Numbered from the stretch's first letter, positions 40,365-51,909 are shown. The stretch is DNA of 64,000 nucleotides from Kuschelorhynchus macadamiae (GCA_030620095.1 JAUTXW010000537.1:1761501-1825500); one strand, 5' to 3'. Numbers and translations: made by a program. Notes: generated from the letters alone by a model not told the origin.

Positions 40365-40935
40365 TAAAAACAAAAGAATTATATTGATTTGGACCACCCC
40401 TCATTGACTATTAAAAGTCCCTCTCAACCAGGCTCAGTCAGACACTGGATGAATTTCAGCAATTTCATTCTACTCCAGATATGCTCAAATGAATTCAGAT
40501 CTTCAAGCTTGACAATGCGGGTTTTCTCCAGAAGAGATACCGATCTTTTCAAGTACCTTTCTAAATATTTCCCAGCAATTATAGTCTCGTGTACATAAAA
40601 AAAGTTCTGTCGTACCATCTCTCATAACTCTTTTCATAAACATTCATTCCACCACCTCCAAAGGACACGCGCTATATTTCTCTTTTATTATCTTCTCTCG
40701 TCTGCCAGATCCCTAAATCTGAATCAAATTGAGCTTATTTCAAGTAGAATAAAATTGCTGCTAGGGTACCGTAACAATGAGAACGTGAATGTGGAAGATT
40801 TAGTGAGTGTCGATAGGGATATCCGAGAAGGTAATCATCCGAAGTTCATTAAGCGTCTAACCGCATCTAGTTAAGATCTTTCATAGTCAATGGAAGGTGG
40901 TCCAAATCACTATAATTCCTTTGTTTTTCGTTTAT
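40365..40935 (-). mobile_element. Tc1-like element with matching termini, transposase internally deleted
   Basis: Left caaaagaattatattgattt then ggaccacccc matches the reverse complement of the right end (ggtggtccaaatcactataa, then ttcctttg) over about 45 bp. Inside on the minus strand are pieces of a Tc1-type transposase: VSFGGGGMNVYEKSY (about 40690-40640), FFYVHETIIAGKYLERYLKR (about 40605-40545), and then KTRIVKLEDLNSFEHIWSRM (about 40510-40455), corresponding to the PDLNPIEHxW block, in which NP has become NS. The stretch carrying the second Asp (DNARPH-like) is absent. About 570 bp in all, so a deletion derivative. Confidence 0.65.
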
Positions 40936-41148
40936 TGTTATTTTAGTGTTTTGTTTGGTAAAAACACAAGGTTTTGCTTGAAAAAAAATCAATTTCCAAC
41001 AAAAAATCGTATCTCTGGAAAAAAGGAAATTTGAAAAATCAATCTAAAATTACTTTTTTGCATTTTCTTTCTAGACCGTAAAAATCGAATGGGAGATCAA
41101 ACCCTATCTTTTCAGTTAAAATAAAATCATCAAACATTTTAGGTCATC
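40935..41148. repeat. 214-bp dispersed repeat, copy 1
   Basis: Nearly identical (about four differences) to 41707-41920, offset by exactly 772 bp. It begins at the right end of the Tc1-like element. Contains ttttgtttggtaaaaacaca and ggtcatc at its end. No coding function seen. Confidence 0.9.
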
Positions 41149-41689
41149 ATTGTACATCACTTCATTTTGTGGCCTGTATATGCCTAGTGTCTGATACTAC
41201 TCGTTTCAAATTGATATCTCGATTGAAAACCAGTTAACCAATCATTTGAAAAAGTTCACCTCATCAAAATCCGGATGATACTTGATGGTTACTTTATACA
41301 AACACGTGATTTTTAAGATTAACAAAAATATTATCAAAAGACGTGGCAACATCTCAATTTTAAAGTCGAGAAGCTGTTAAAAACACTTGTGTCTGCGCGC
41401 AGAAAACTCAAGAGGCGATTAGTGTCATTTCAAACGGCATGGTAGAGACACACGTCGGGGGTGCAGTATTAGAAATTTTTACGTAAGGTAAGTACTAAGG
41501 TTCACTAAGCCCAAACCGGTAGTAAGGTGGTGTTCTTTGGTTATGTTATGATAAATTTGATATGTTTCGATAATTGTGTGAAAGATTCAGATTATAAAAA
41601 TCCTAGCAACAAATTTTACAACAATTTTTGCAATAGCAGGTGACTCTACACACAAACTTGTGTTCACAATTTTTTTTTCAGATTTCGTC

Positions 41690-43466
41690 ATGGGGAGAGT
41701 ATATATTTGTTATTTTAGTGTTTTGTTTGGTAAAAACACAAGGTTTTGCTTGAAAAAAAATCAATTTCCAACAAGAAATCGTATCTCTGGAAAAAAGGAA
41801 ATTTGAAAAATCAATCTAAAATTACTTTTTTGCATTTTCTTCCTAGACCGTAAAAATCGAATAGGAGATCAAACCCTATCTTTTCAGTTAAAATAAAATC
41901 ATCAAACATTTTAGGTCATCGAGTAGTAGTAGAGGTAGACGAGAGTATATACACGTAAACTGGGTTACAGATAATACAAAAAATACACCGAGGAAGGGCA
42001 GCACAAGCTGTAAGAAATGGAAGAAGTTATCGGAATGGTACGGAGCGGTATAAAATTCGTTGGAAAACCGTGTGGAACAAGGCTAAGGGCAAATACATGA
42101 GGCAATTTTGAGCGAAGTAGAAAAACGATACTTGGTTGATGTACTTCTTGCAGCATCAGAATTTGGTAGTCCATTGACTTCATTTGATTTTAGAATATTG
42201 GTGAAACAATACCTTGAGCGAATGGGAAAGACAATGCGAAGTCCTAAACTTCTTAGATTGAAACAAACACAGATTATCAAAGCGAAGTTGCCAAAATATT
42301 AAGCGTGCTCGAGCTGAAAAAAACGAAAAGGAGATGGGTGAATATTTCCAAAATTTAAGACAGAGTTTAACTGAGGTTCCACCTAAAAATATTTTAAATT
42401 TTGACGAAACAAATTTGTCAGATGACTCTGGTTCTACAAAACGTATTTTTCCTCGAGGAACGAGTAATAAATACTTTAAAGCATCGACTTTGGTCATGTT
42501 TGCCATAAGGGAATCCAGGGAAGTATTACCACCCTATCAATGGACCATTGGAGAACCGAAAAATGCTCGTTACAACCAATCAGGTTGGTTTGATTCTGTT
42601 TCATTCCAAGACTGGTTCACCAACATTGTTGTTCCTTGGACGAAGAAAATTTCTGGGCCCAAGGTCATAATAAGCGATCATTTATCGTCACATCTAAACA
42701 TCAACATAGTGGTAGAGTGCCAAAGAAATAACATCAGGTTTGTTTTTTTACCAAACAATGCAACTCATCTTACCATTCGCACCTTAGATGTAGAGTATTA
42801 TGGACCAGTCAAAAGAATTTGGAGAAGAATACTTTTAAATTATAAAGTTCAAAAAAAGTGCAAACAATAATTTTTTCGCCTTTCCTTAAACAATTAGTGC
42901 AGCAGCTAGATTTAACTAACAAGAAAACTCGAAGGAACGTTTCGCGGAACAGGAATTATCCTGTTTAATCCAGGTTTTAAAATGGTTGCCTTCAATGAGA
43001 GCAGAGTAACATGTCCCAGAGACCATTAGTGGCTCATTGTTGGACTATTTAAATGAAACACGTTTTCCTCTTGTTGATAAGAAAGCCCACCCAAAGGAAA
43101 GACGCTGGAAAATCGGTGGCATTTGAAAATTTATGTCCAGAGCCAGACCTAGGAATGGAAGAATTCGAAGAAGAAAGCCTTAAGAAATACTCAAACTATA
43201 AATCAAACGAACAATTTTCACAAACAGTCGATCCACACTTTGACGAAGATGGCATTGAGGATGAAGAAGAGATCCCATTTCCAAAAGTAGAAAATTTTGT
43301 GGTTATTCAATATTTACGCCAAAAGAGAGGTATTGCTTTTATCTTCTCTCCTCAGGGTGACATATCTCTACAGTCAGAAGATGATATTATTGAATTTTTG
43401 AAGACCCCCGAAGTTAGAAGAGGACTTTATAAATTCCAACTAGACGTTAAGAATTTCCATTTTTAG
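41690..43466 (+). pseudogene. Pogo/Tigger-like transposase gene, interrupted
   Basis: The start ATG (41690) begins MGRVY, after a 5' region with a possible intron (donor aaggtaagt at 41488, acceptor ttttcag at 41681). A 235-bp insertion follows MGRVY; beyond it, TRKLGYR and YKKYTEE, then AVRNGRSYRNGTERYKIRWK, TVWNKAKGK continue the N-terminal HTH in broken frames. LSEVEKRYLVDVLLAASEFG is the CENP-B-like part. The DDE domain is open from 42334: ILNFDETNLSDDSGS (first Asp), KVIISDHLSSHLN (second Asp), FVFLPNNATHLTIRTLDVEY then GPVKRIWR (third Asp). After 42870 the frame shifts (LKQLVQQLDLTNKKTRRN). A C-terminal open part (43053-43466) with an acidic stretch ends RRGLYKFQLDVKNFHF. The catalytic Asp residues survive but insertion, shifts and stops make it non-functional. 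Confidence 0.8.
41706..41940. mobile_element. 235-bp insertion with 11-bp target duplication
   Basis: The flanking gagagtatata is present at 41695-41705 and 41941-41951. Removing the insert and one copy restores the expected MGRVYTRK start of the pogo-like N-terminus at the DNA level. Most of the insert is a copy of 40935-41148; its last 20 bp (gagtagtagtagaggtagac) are not in that copy. Confidence 0.8.
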
Positions 43467-43469
43467 TTG

Positions 43470-44215
43470 TTTTTATTTTTTTACCTGTATTTTTAGTGTT
43501 TTAGACTTTAAGTGTTGTTTATTTTTAGGCTGACCGCTTTATTAGAATAGGAATTTCCTTGTTTTAACGTTTTTTAATTTGATTTTTTTGTTTATTGGGT
43601 TTAATAGATATAAAAACTTACTTTTTGTAGTGTAGTTCCCCGCTATTCCTAACACTAAAGACTGAATAAAGTACTTTATTTTGATTAATCTGTATTTTTC
43701 TCTCCTCAAATCTCTTGTACATGTTTGAAATAATTTTTAAAAAGCAAATCACTATGTGATTTAACACGCCTATACTATACATTTTCATGCATTTTATATA
43801 CTTGTGTAATTTCACACTGTTAGCAAGGTTCCTTTACACAGTTTTTAATAAAAAATAATAAATTGGTGGTAAATAAATTGCAGTATTTAAATAATAAAGT
43901 CGACAGTTTTATATCTAGTTTACCACATAAATAACACTTGAGCAAATTAGATTAATTCTGTTAAAGGTCTATTAAAAAATGTATAAAAACTGTTGTAAAG
44001 TAACACCGCCTTTCGGTATATTCAGTTTGATTAAAATTAGTTTTCCCGTTCCCGTTAAATAATTTTTTCTTTTAACCTTTATAAATACCCATGATATTCA
44101 AAATCCCAGCCAGTTATTGACGTAGATTATTTTTTCGCCTCGTCGGCTTTTACACGAGAAAGTAAAAATTAGCTAGTCCAATAGTTGAACTGAAGCTATA
44201 ACCGTTTTTTTTTTC
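43470..44215. other. No recognised gene
   Basis: AT-rich. It includes the presumed 3' region of the pogo-like element and the end of the intron before the Ras-like exon (ttttttttcttacag at 44207-44221). A piece at 44135-44165 resembles the B end of the ATGGCGG-array repeat. Confidence 0.4.
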
Positions 44216-44221
44216 TTACAG

Positions 44222-47200
44222 AGTCAAGATCCTAGAGTGTTCGGCAAAAGATGATATAAACATCAAGGAAATTTTCCGTTCCTTCCTCGCACTTTCGAAG
44301 CTTTTGCCAAAAAATGAAGCCACCGATGCAAACACAGGTTTGAAACGAAGATCAAGCGCCTACGTTTCAGCTACAAGTAAAGGAAAAAGGCGAGCGGAAA
44401 GTCCTTTACCTGAAAAGGACAAGCCTTCCGGATCAAGTAAGCTTAAAAATAACAATCGGCAAATAAAGATATATCAGCCAACAAGTCTCCGAGAAGTGGG
44501 AACTCCAGGGATTCCCAGAATGTGTGAAGTTTTTTTTGTATATCTCAATAATGGTTGGCTCTAGAGAAAACGTTATTTTATACAAAATTAAAGATAATAA
44601 ACTGTTTATACCTGTTTATACCATTTACTGATGATTCTATCTTGGTTAGCGAAACGCGCGTCCAGAACGTAACAAGTTCTGGTGTAGTGTAAATAGAACC
44701 TCTTGTATTTTGATCTATCTTCCACCACAGGTTCCAGTGTTAGGACTTAACATTACCATAATTCTAGTCAATAAGGGTTTTATTATAAAAGAAAGGATTT
44801 GTAACGCGTGACGAAACTTCTATGTAATTTTAATTCCGTATTGCAGGTTTTTTGCCTTACTTATATTATTCGAAGGAATATTTGTTTAATAAAAACCAGA
44901 TAATTTCCAAAAATGATTCCCTTAAAAAGAAATACAATTAATTCTTAATGCAACCATCAGGCCGAGGCTCTATAGTGTATTTAATTTTTAATTTAAAGAA
45001 AATATGTTAAGTTTTTCTTAATCTTGGATGCACAAAGACCGACGAAATGTTCATTAACAGGTTCTGAGTGTCGGGTAGTTTCCATGGCAGATGTGGTCGT
45101 TGATTGTTTTACAGAATAGCAGGCTCTCAGGTATGTGGAAGTTATATTGTTTTTCTGTCCCTTTAATAGGCGGAATAATCGAGATTGTTTTTTTAACTAT
45201 GAGCAGGCTACAAACGCCGAAGGTATCGTGTTTGCTTTAAGTGAAGAGAGGGAAGTTTATTGATGCAGCATTTAAAACTTGCTGATTAAGAGAAGAGGTA
45301 AAGGACTTTGCTGGTAACACATTCCATAATCGGGACACTCTAGGAAGAAAGAAGCGGACAAAGGGGAACGTCCTTGGTCTTTGCAGTGGGACGGTGAAGG
45401 GATGCATGTGGGTCGAACAGGAATGACTGAGAAAGGTATAATTGATGATATATGTGGTAATATCAGTAAAACAGAAAGAGACCGCCCACGATTCAACGAT
45501 GCTCTAATGATGTAAACTTCCTTGTGATGTTTGGATCATCTATTAAGCGAATAGCTCTTCTTTGGACGGAGACAGGGTTTGAAGGAGAGGCTGCTTCACA
45601 TATATTGATTTGTGAAGTGTAAAGGTATACAATTGGGCAGAAGCAAAGTATTTTTGAGCTGGAAAAAGGAAACGAAGACCCTTCCGAAAAGTGATAACAA
45701 CTAGGGTAAGGGAATCTTTGGCTTCAAGCATTTGATTATTCATTTGAATGATGTGGGTGCTGAGAGATAATTTGTGAGATGGTAAAAATGATTGTGTTTT
45801 ATTCACTTTAAACTGGACAAGGTTCTTTGTTTAGTTAGGTCCTCGGTTAAGGCTAAAATCATTAATCTACGTTTATTATTAATTTTAGTTTTAGAAAGTC
45901 TAGAAAATTATATGTTAGAATGGAGTATACTAGCTCAGCATAACTGTAAATAGGACTGCTGGTAGAAAAAATCAGAACATTGACATGCAGGAGGAATAGA
46001 ATAGGTGCCAACACCGAGCCCTAGAATGCCTACTTTGATTTTGCGTAAGACCATAGACAGAAGTTTTTTATAAAGTGCGTCATGCCAGATTTGATCAAAT
46101 GCTTTGGATATGTCGAGGGCAATAATTTGGTCCTCTCCGCTAAAATTCGATGAATTTATTACAGTTGTTGGTTACTAAGTTAAGAAGATCTGCAATGTAC
46201 CATGGAGAGGTTTTTACCATTCAAGGTAATTTAAAAGATAGGTATTGGTATACTTTCTATTGCTTTACTCATATCTAGAACTAGGGATATAGGTGAGATA
46301 TCTGCTTGCTTACAGCATGGAAACAGACTCGAATGAAGGAATCACCACCTACTATCAGCTTCTGTAATATCCCAGATGTGCAGAGGACATGGAGATGGTC
46401 AATAATTTAGCACCTTTCCTTTTCAGAACGTTGCTAACGTCGTGTAATGTCGGGAGCCTCTCGTGTTTTTATTTTATTGGTTCATAAATTAGCTGACAAT
46501 ATTGTTGTGAGTTGCAATATATTGTGGTCGTTGAAGGAGAATGGGTCCTGTTGCAAATATCGTATTACTTTTGATTCAGTGGTAAAATTTTAGTTTTTAT
46601 TATACCAACTTAAAAATTTTCTGCGACGTAAGCATGTTTGCACCTAAAATAACGTGTGAGAAAAGATCTTTTTACATTACCAAAATTGCAGTATAAAAAT
46701 TATTTAAAACAAACAATTTTTAAAAGCTAATAGCTTCAAAACGGTTAGTCATAAGAAAAGGAAAAGTTGACACAATTTTATGTTACTTACATTTTCTAAA
46801 AAATATTGTTGCTGGGGCCATTATCGTGAAAAATATAAAACCGGAACACATTTTAAAAACTCATGGAGCTCGCTACCCTTGGAATTTTAGTATAATCCAA
46901 ACTTAACCCAAAAAACTATAAATATTTTTATTAAACAGATAATCCAGTATTTTACTAAATATCTTGTATTAATTACGAAATCGTTTTTTCCCTATCTTTT
47001 ATATTAGCTCGTCTATAACGTGAACTAATAATAATGAAAAGAGGACTATAAAATACCTAAAAGTATACATCTATAATATTTTTTATAATAAAGTAAACAT
47101 TTAAATATTTTTCAGAATTTTCAAGTACAACTAATCTATATCATTCATAAAATTTTATATAAAAATTAACCAGTTTTTCAATGATAAAATTTTATTGAGA

Positions 47201-47405
47201 AGTAAAGGTGTACCTTAATAAGTAAAAACGTATAACATATAATATCTATCATCCTAACATACAATGACATAATATTTCAGGCTCCAGTGGTCAGGAAGGA
47301 AATCACTTGGCTAAACCCCGTTCCCGATCTCTTATTAGGCGGGCTAGCCGAAAAACCAAGCAGCAAATAAGAGACGCACAGGTGGATGAATGTATTGTAT
47401 CCTAA
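44222..47405 (+). CDS. Ras-like small GTPase, last two coding exons (partial gene)
   Basis: Exon at 44222-44436 and terminal exon at 47281-47405; the split codon (A + GC = Ser) keeps the frame. The first starts within the G domain: VKILECSAKDDINIKEIFRS then FLALSKLLP, where ECSAK is the G5 motif and the rest the last helix. It is followed by a basic, Ser-rich tail (LKRRSSAYVSATSKGKRRAE). The terminal exon reads KPRSRSLIRRASRKTKQQIR, then DECIVS and stop, a CAAX box (CIVS) for prenylation, so a membrane-anchored GTPase. The Ser at the end suggests farnesylation (general rule). The upstream G1-G4 exons were not found in the window. The closest subfamily may be Rhes/Dexras-like, but this is uncertain. 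The intron holds an antisense LINE. Possible polyadenylation signals aataaa near 47915. Confidence 0.85.
44628..44660 (+). other. CTGATGA...GAAACG motif (hammerhead-core-like)
   Basis: ctgatga (44628) is followed 16 nt later by gaaacgcgcgtcc (44651). A short ctat...ttag pairing is possible between them. This is the conserved-core order of hammerhead ribozymes, which are known in Penelope-like elements. See findings. Confidence 0.3.
45250..46200 (-). pseudogene. LINE reverse transcriptase remnant inside the Ras-like gene intron
   Basis: Minus-strand frames read IIALDISKAFDQIWHDALYK (about 46125-46066), the RT block A signature with its Asp, then GILGLGVGTYSIPPACQC, and the C-terminal part VSVQRRAIRLIDDPNITRKF, TSLEHRWGRSLSVLLI, SSIIPFSVIPVRPTCIPSPS and FFLECPDYGMCYQQSPLPLL (about 45580-45260). 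The YADD box lies in the deleted/decayed middle. The order agrees with CR1/I/Jockey-type ORF2. More upstream text to about 46450 is too decayed to read. Antisense to the host gene. Confidence 0.65.
46500..47270. other. Intron of Ras-like gene, AT-rich
   Basis: No recognised element besides the antisense LINE to the left. Confidence 0.4.
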
Positions 47406-47409
47406 ACAG

Positions 47410-48890
47410 GTTAACAAGGGTCCAAAATTAGGATAAGGGACCATATTTTTGGTCCTCTTTAGTTCGTAATAGAGACATTTTGTCTGATGTAATGTTTTAA
47501 CGTATCTTTTTTACTTATCATTTTTATTGTAAGTGTAATGGTTTAACTTACAGTTGACAGTTGTTGTATTGATATATATATTCATGTTTATTGGATCTAA
47601 GATGTCAAATTTCGGATATTTTTATGGAATGTTATGTAATTTGAACTTCTAGAATTAAATAATTATATAAGCACCGTTTTTATCTACAGAATTTTCGATA
47701 TCTCTTACATGTAATTCAATATTTTAAGATCTAATTTTTTGGAAACGTGTAATATAATAAAACTAAATTCGGAACATATCTAATTTTATTATTAATTTTA
47801 TGTAGCTCTTTTAAACAAAAACGCCGTGATTAAAGGAACACTTTGTCTTTTTTCCTAGACCGGATCTTGAAACAATGGGTAATTTTTTTTTAATTTAATA
47901 TTTATTGTTTTTAATAAACATATTATCTAATACATTTTAAGAAGACAAATCCAAAATTTATAAGTAGATTAAAATTTATAATAATCTATCTAACAATGTA
48001 TAAGTGTTTACCCTAAGTTAATAAAATGGGAATTAAATAAATCAAAATGGTGTTTGTCAAACTGCTGTATTCGTAAAGATATTTTGATATAAGATACATG
48101 TCGTGTCCTGAACTACTGTATTTATTGCAATAACTAACAGTAATATAAATAATCAGTGTAATATTTTGTATCATGTTAATTTCCAATTTCATATTTTCCT
48201 ATATCAAATATCTGGTTTCTGCCCAGGTCTAAGCGAAAGATAATATATTTGAACATTAAAGTTAATACAGACTTAAAAACCACAAAAAGCGAAATTAATG
48301 GAGGCACGAATAATGAAACTCTTAAAAACGGTCTAAATTTAGGGTAAATGAAACTAATCTGTGTCTTGCCTGGCACTTTGACTAGATTTTATATTTTTAA
48401 ACTCTTCTAAACTCCATTTAAATGCTTACAAATATTGCCTCATACTCACAATTGGCCTTAGGCAGAAACTAAAATGAGAAAAACATAACAAATTTTAATT
48501 TTAGGGTGTTAAAATCCCTTGCTTAAAATTAAAATTTTAATTGTAATAATTAAAAAGGAAAAAATTATAAAATTAGCAGAATTATCACACAATTTTAGTT
48601 TCGAAAAAATATATATCATTTTCTATTTGTTATTCACTAATCTTGCAGAGTTCTTAATAGTATATTTCGTCTATGAAGCTAATTACAATCGTTCCGCGGC
48701 ATGTTCATTATTTTAGGTACATGCCATTTTATTTTGTTTGCAGCAGGCTACTATATTTACGGTGTTTTTAAAATATTTTTATAACAATTTTTATTAGCAA
48801 ACTCAGTGATGTGTAGTGTTAGTATGGGTTATTAACTGGAGAACTATAAAACAATAGTTTTCTTTAATTTAAAAGTGCTTTAGGGTCAGT
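47410..48890. other. 3' flank of the Ras-like gene
   Basis: Probably begins with the 3' UTR. Candidate polyadenylation signals: aataaaac (47754), aataaac (47915), aataaaat (48020). Otherwise AT-rich with no coding signal. Confidence 0.4.
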
Positions 48891-48896
48891 TTGAAA

Positions 48897-49004
48897 ATGA
48901 AATACCGCATGTTTAGGTTAAACGGCGAAAATATGGATAAAGTAACAGAAGAGGCAAGTCATACGTTACTACAAGCTTCAAAATGGATTATATGTCGGAC
49001 AGAA
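48897..49004 (+). CDS. Possible orphan first exon (36 codons)
   Basis: ATG at 48897 opens 36 codons (MKYRMFRLNGENMDKVTEEA, then SHTLLQASKWIICRTE), running exactly to a strong donor-like site agaa|gtaagt at 49005. Codon composition is less AT-driven than in the surroundings, and the frame ends in phase 0. No downstream exon was recognised, no homology is known to me, and it could be chance. Confidence 0.2.
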
Positions 49005-49009
49005 GTAAG

Positions 49010-49720
49010 TTAACTATTTAGCTATTGTTGTTCTTTTAGATACACCGAATCATTTTAAGCCTGGAATAATGATAGAAAACATCACGTTCTATGTTAATTA
49101 AAATTATATTTTAGGTTAAAGATTTCTTTAACCCTTAGAAATGTCCTCAAGTGGATCTGCTAGTTTGCCTAACATTTAAATAAATGAAGAAAAAAACATA
49201 TTTAATTTACTTTTCTGATGAATAAACAATCTTAAATTATTTTTAGAAACGCCCTAATATCGCAATCATTTATAACTACTTAAACATATCCTTTTTTACC
49301 GTTAACGCATGAGTTTAAAAGTTGTCGTTCATACTAAATTAATTGACTTTTTTTCATACCACGTTAAAGTATGACACACGATTCACCTATTGCCTGACTT
49401 TTTAGGTTTCTCCTCAGAAAAAAAAATTTTGACAACATTTTATTTTATTGTTAATGACCGAGAAATCAAAATATTGATAAAAATAACATTCAGCGTGTGG
49501 TAACAACCAAGTCTTAATAACGTTCCAGAAGCACTGAAATATTTGATAAATAACTAGTTTGGAGTGTCAGATAAACTGACTTTCTGTTTACTCTTTTCAT
49601 TTTCGTCTCTATTATGTTATAATATAGAACTGGTTTATAATTAATAACAGTGTTCCTTATTTGTAATCATGCGTTACCATTTACATATACGATAGCAAAA
49701 TGGGTGTGTTGTATTTTTTT
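49010..49720. other. No recognised gene
   Basis: AT-rich intergenic sequence. Confidence 0.4.
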
Positions 49721-49724
49721 TAAT

Positions 49725-50115
49725 TCCTTCGTAGGATGGAAGTATTGTAAACGTAACCAAAATCAAACACTCACTATATGTTTGCAGATTTTTTGCGTTT
49801 TACGGTCCCTAGACCCCGAAAAACATGTCTTCTCATTTTTGCCTGTCTGTCGTTCTGTCTTTAGCGGCATAGCCCAAAAACTATTTATTCGATTCGATCA
49901 TTTTTAAGAAAATATTCTTCAAATTGACCTCAAATTTCACACAAGAATCAAGTGTGATACAGGAATAAATTGGTAACATTGTGATATGGCGTTATGACGG
50001 AACAAATTGCCATTTAATGAAATGTTTAAAAATTCAATACCAAAAAACAAGTGTGAAAATGGCAGTCTAATAAAATAAATAAAGTTTTCGAAAACAAATA
50101 AAAAATGACGGTACT
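49725..50115 (-). mobile_element. ATGGCGG-array repeat, copy 6 (partial)
   Basis: Reverse B end (ccttcgtaggatggaagtat, tgtaaacgtaacc, tccctagaccccgaaaaac, gcctgtctgtcgttctgtc) and diverged modules (atggcgttatgacggaac, gtgaaaatggcagtctaa). No A end. Confidence 0.65.
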
Positions 50116-50119
50116 AGTT

Positions 50120-51600
50120 TTCTAGTATATAATTCTACACACATGATATTTTATAAATTCGTAGTGTGAATATTCATATGTGTAATATCTCTACGTCGCG
50201 GTCGTAGAATTCTGTACTAAAGAATTTCTGGGTAAAAGTGAAGCAAATTTACCTATTTTTGTATTATATTATATTTTCATATCTTCAAAAGCAAATGAAA
50301 AATAAATTTTGTATTTTGTAATTTTGTAGAATGGACTAAGATACATATATTTAAATCTTATATTACATTTATTTATTTTACCTTCATTTATATCTAGGTT
50401 TATAAGAAAGTATTTTTAAACTTGAGAAGGTGTCATAGATATTTTGGCCAAAATTGAGATTTTATTCGGATCAATAAACTCTTGTACAAAAAATGTTCAA
50501 AAATAAAAAAATACGGGTTGATTTCGCTGTTAACTGTATTCAGAATAAACATGCACTGGAGAAAAGAAAACTTCATTATAACTAGATAAGAACGGATTGA
50601 ATGAAGGGCGGCTGTAGAAATCACTTCATTTTTGAAAACCAGACAAAAGATCTCTCTTTAAGAAACAACTTCAAAACAACCTCAAGTAGTGTTATAAAAA
50701 AAATAATTTTTGTTATCAGATTAAAGTTAAAATCCATTTATTCATCAACGAAAATGTCTCAGTTTGTAACCAGTGCTTCTAATTTGTTAGTTGCTAAAAT
50801 CCTACGCTCCAAAGTTGATAGTGTAATGTAATAACGCCAGTAAATAGTGAAAATTAAAATCTATATTTAATTTCTTAGTAAAGAAGCAAAAAAATGTATA
50901 AATGAGTTTTAAAATTAAAATGCTACATTTTCACTCAGTGATGGTGCCAATTATGTTTAAGAAACATAAAGTTGTGATTCTATATTGTATGCATATCTAT
51001 GCAAAATTTTCATCGAACCAATATATTTAAAGCTTCAGAACATTTAATATTATTTGAAACTTAAATATAGGGGGCGCGCATTTTTAAAAGTGTGGCATTT
51101 TCAAACATGCAATCATATTTACATTCGCAATATTACAATTGTACCACTTTTTAACTGCGCGAGGCAAGAAATATACAAACACGTCAGGACCTTTATCACA
51201 TCATATTTTCAATTCCCCGTATTGAGAAAACACTTTTCCAACACGGAAATTATTTCAACTAAACTTCAATTTACTTAAAGCACCTGGATTGTTTCGCCCA
51301 TTTAATTTCTATTAGATTTAAAATCGAACTTAAACCCCTTTTTATCACATTTACGCCCGGACTAATATCTCTATTTACTGTTCTTAGCGCTGAACTGGCT
51401 TGAACATAATGTATTACATACCCGGCATTCTGCTTTTTTGTTGGACGCTTAGCGTACCTCACTCCCCCCTCCCTGCATATTCGGGATACACCAAGACTAG
51501 AATCTACAGACTAACGCCCAAGTATAACTTTCTATTTTTCGATCCTCTTTTTAATGTGTCCAGAAGATTGTCTTATGTTTAATATTAGATTTATTACTGA
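50120..51600. other. No recognised gene
   Basis: AT-rich. The open frames at 50601-50831, 51054-51278 and 51400-51582 have no recognisable domain. Confidence 0.35.
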
Positions 51601-51905
51601 TTAAGGTTCTAATCATGGTTTTATCAACGAACCTGGGCTAACCCAGCGCCTATCGGGACCGATTCACCTAACAGTATAGGTTTTGTTTAAAAAATCATTG
51701 TTTTAATACAGACCCGGAATCTTGTTGGTGCACTACCACGCGCTATCTCTTTAGCAAACCTGACCGATCCTAACCTAACCTAATCCGCATTTTTATTAAT
51801 TACAAGTTGTGTTTAAAGAAAAGTGTTTTCCTGAACGGGGATTCAAACACCCATGCGTTGCATCCAAAGCCAAGCACCCTACCCCTGCGCTAGGAGGCCT
51901 CACAC
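51600..51905 (-). repeat. tRNA-derived SINE-like repeat
   Basis: On the minus strand at about 51892-51839 are a Pol III A box (tagcgcagggg, exact match to TRGCNNAGNGG) and, about 35 nt on, a B-box-like tgtttgaatcc. The 74-nt head looks tRNA-like, but its ends (ggcctcc and the 3' side) do not pair as an acceptor stem, so it is not a functional tRNA. A SINE body probably extends to about 51600 and includes three cctaa units near 51772. Confidence 0.5.
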
Positions 51906-51909
51906 AGAA

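Noticed and set aside
40935..41920. The two 214-bp repeats as LTRs of a small retroelement
   Set aside because: The second copy has its own 11-bp target duplication and the sequence between belongs to the pogo-like leader, so a dispersed repeat fits better than an LTR pair.
45272..45806. Two minus-strand open frames considered as host exons
   Set aside because: They read as the C-terminal part of a LINE reverse transcriptase.
51772..51786. Three cctaa units, resembling the insect telomere repeat
   Set aside because: Only three units, inside a SINE-like repeat; no telomeric array.
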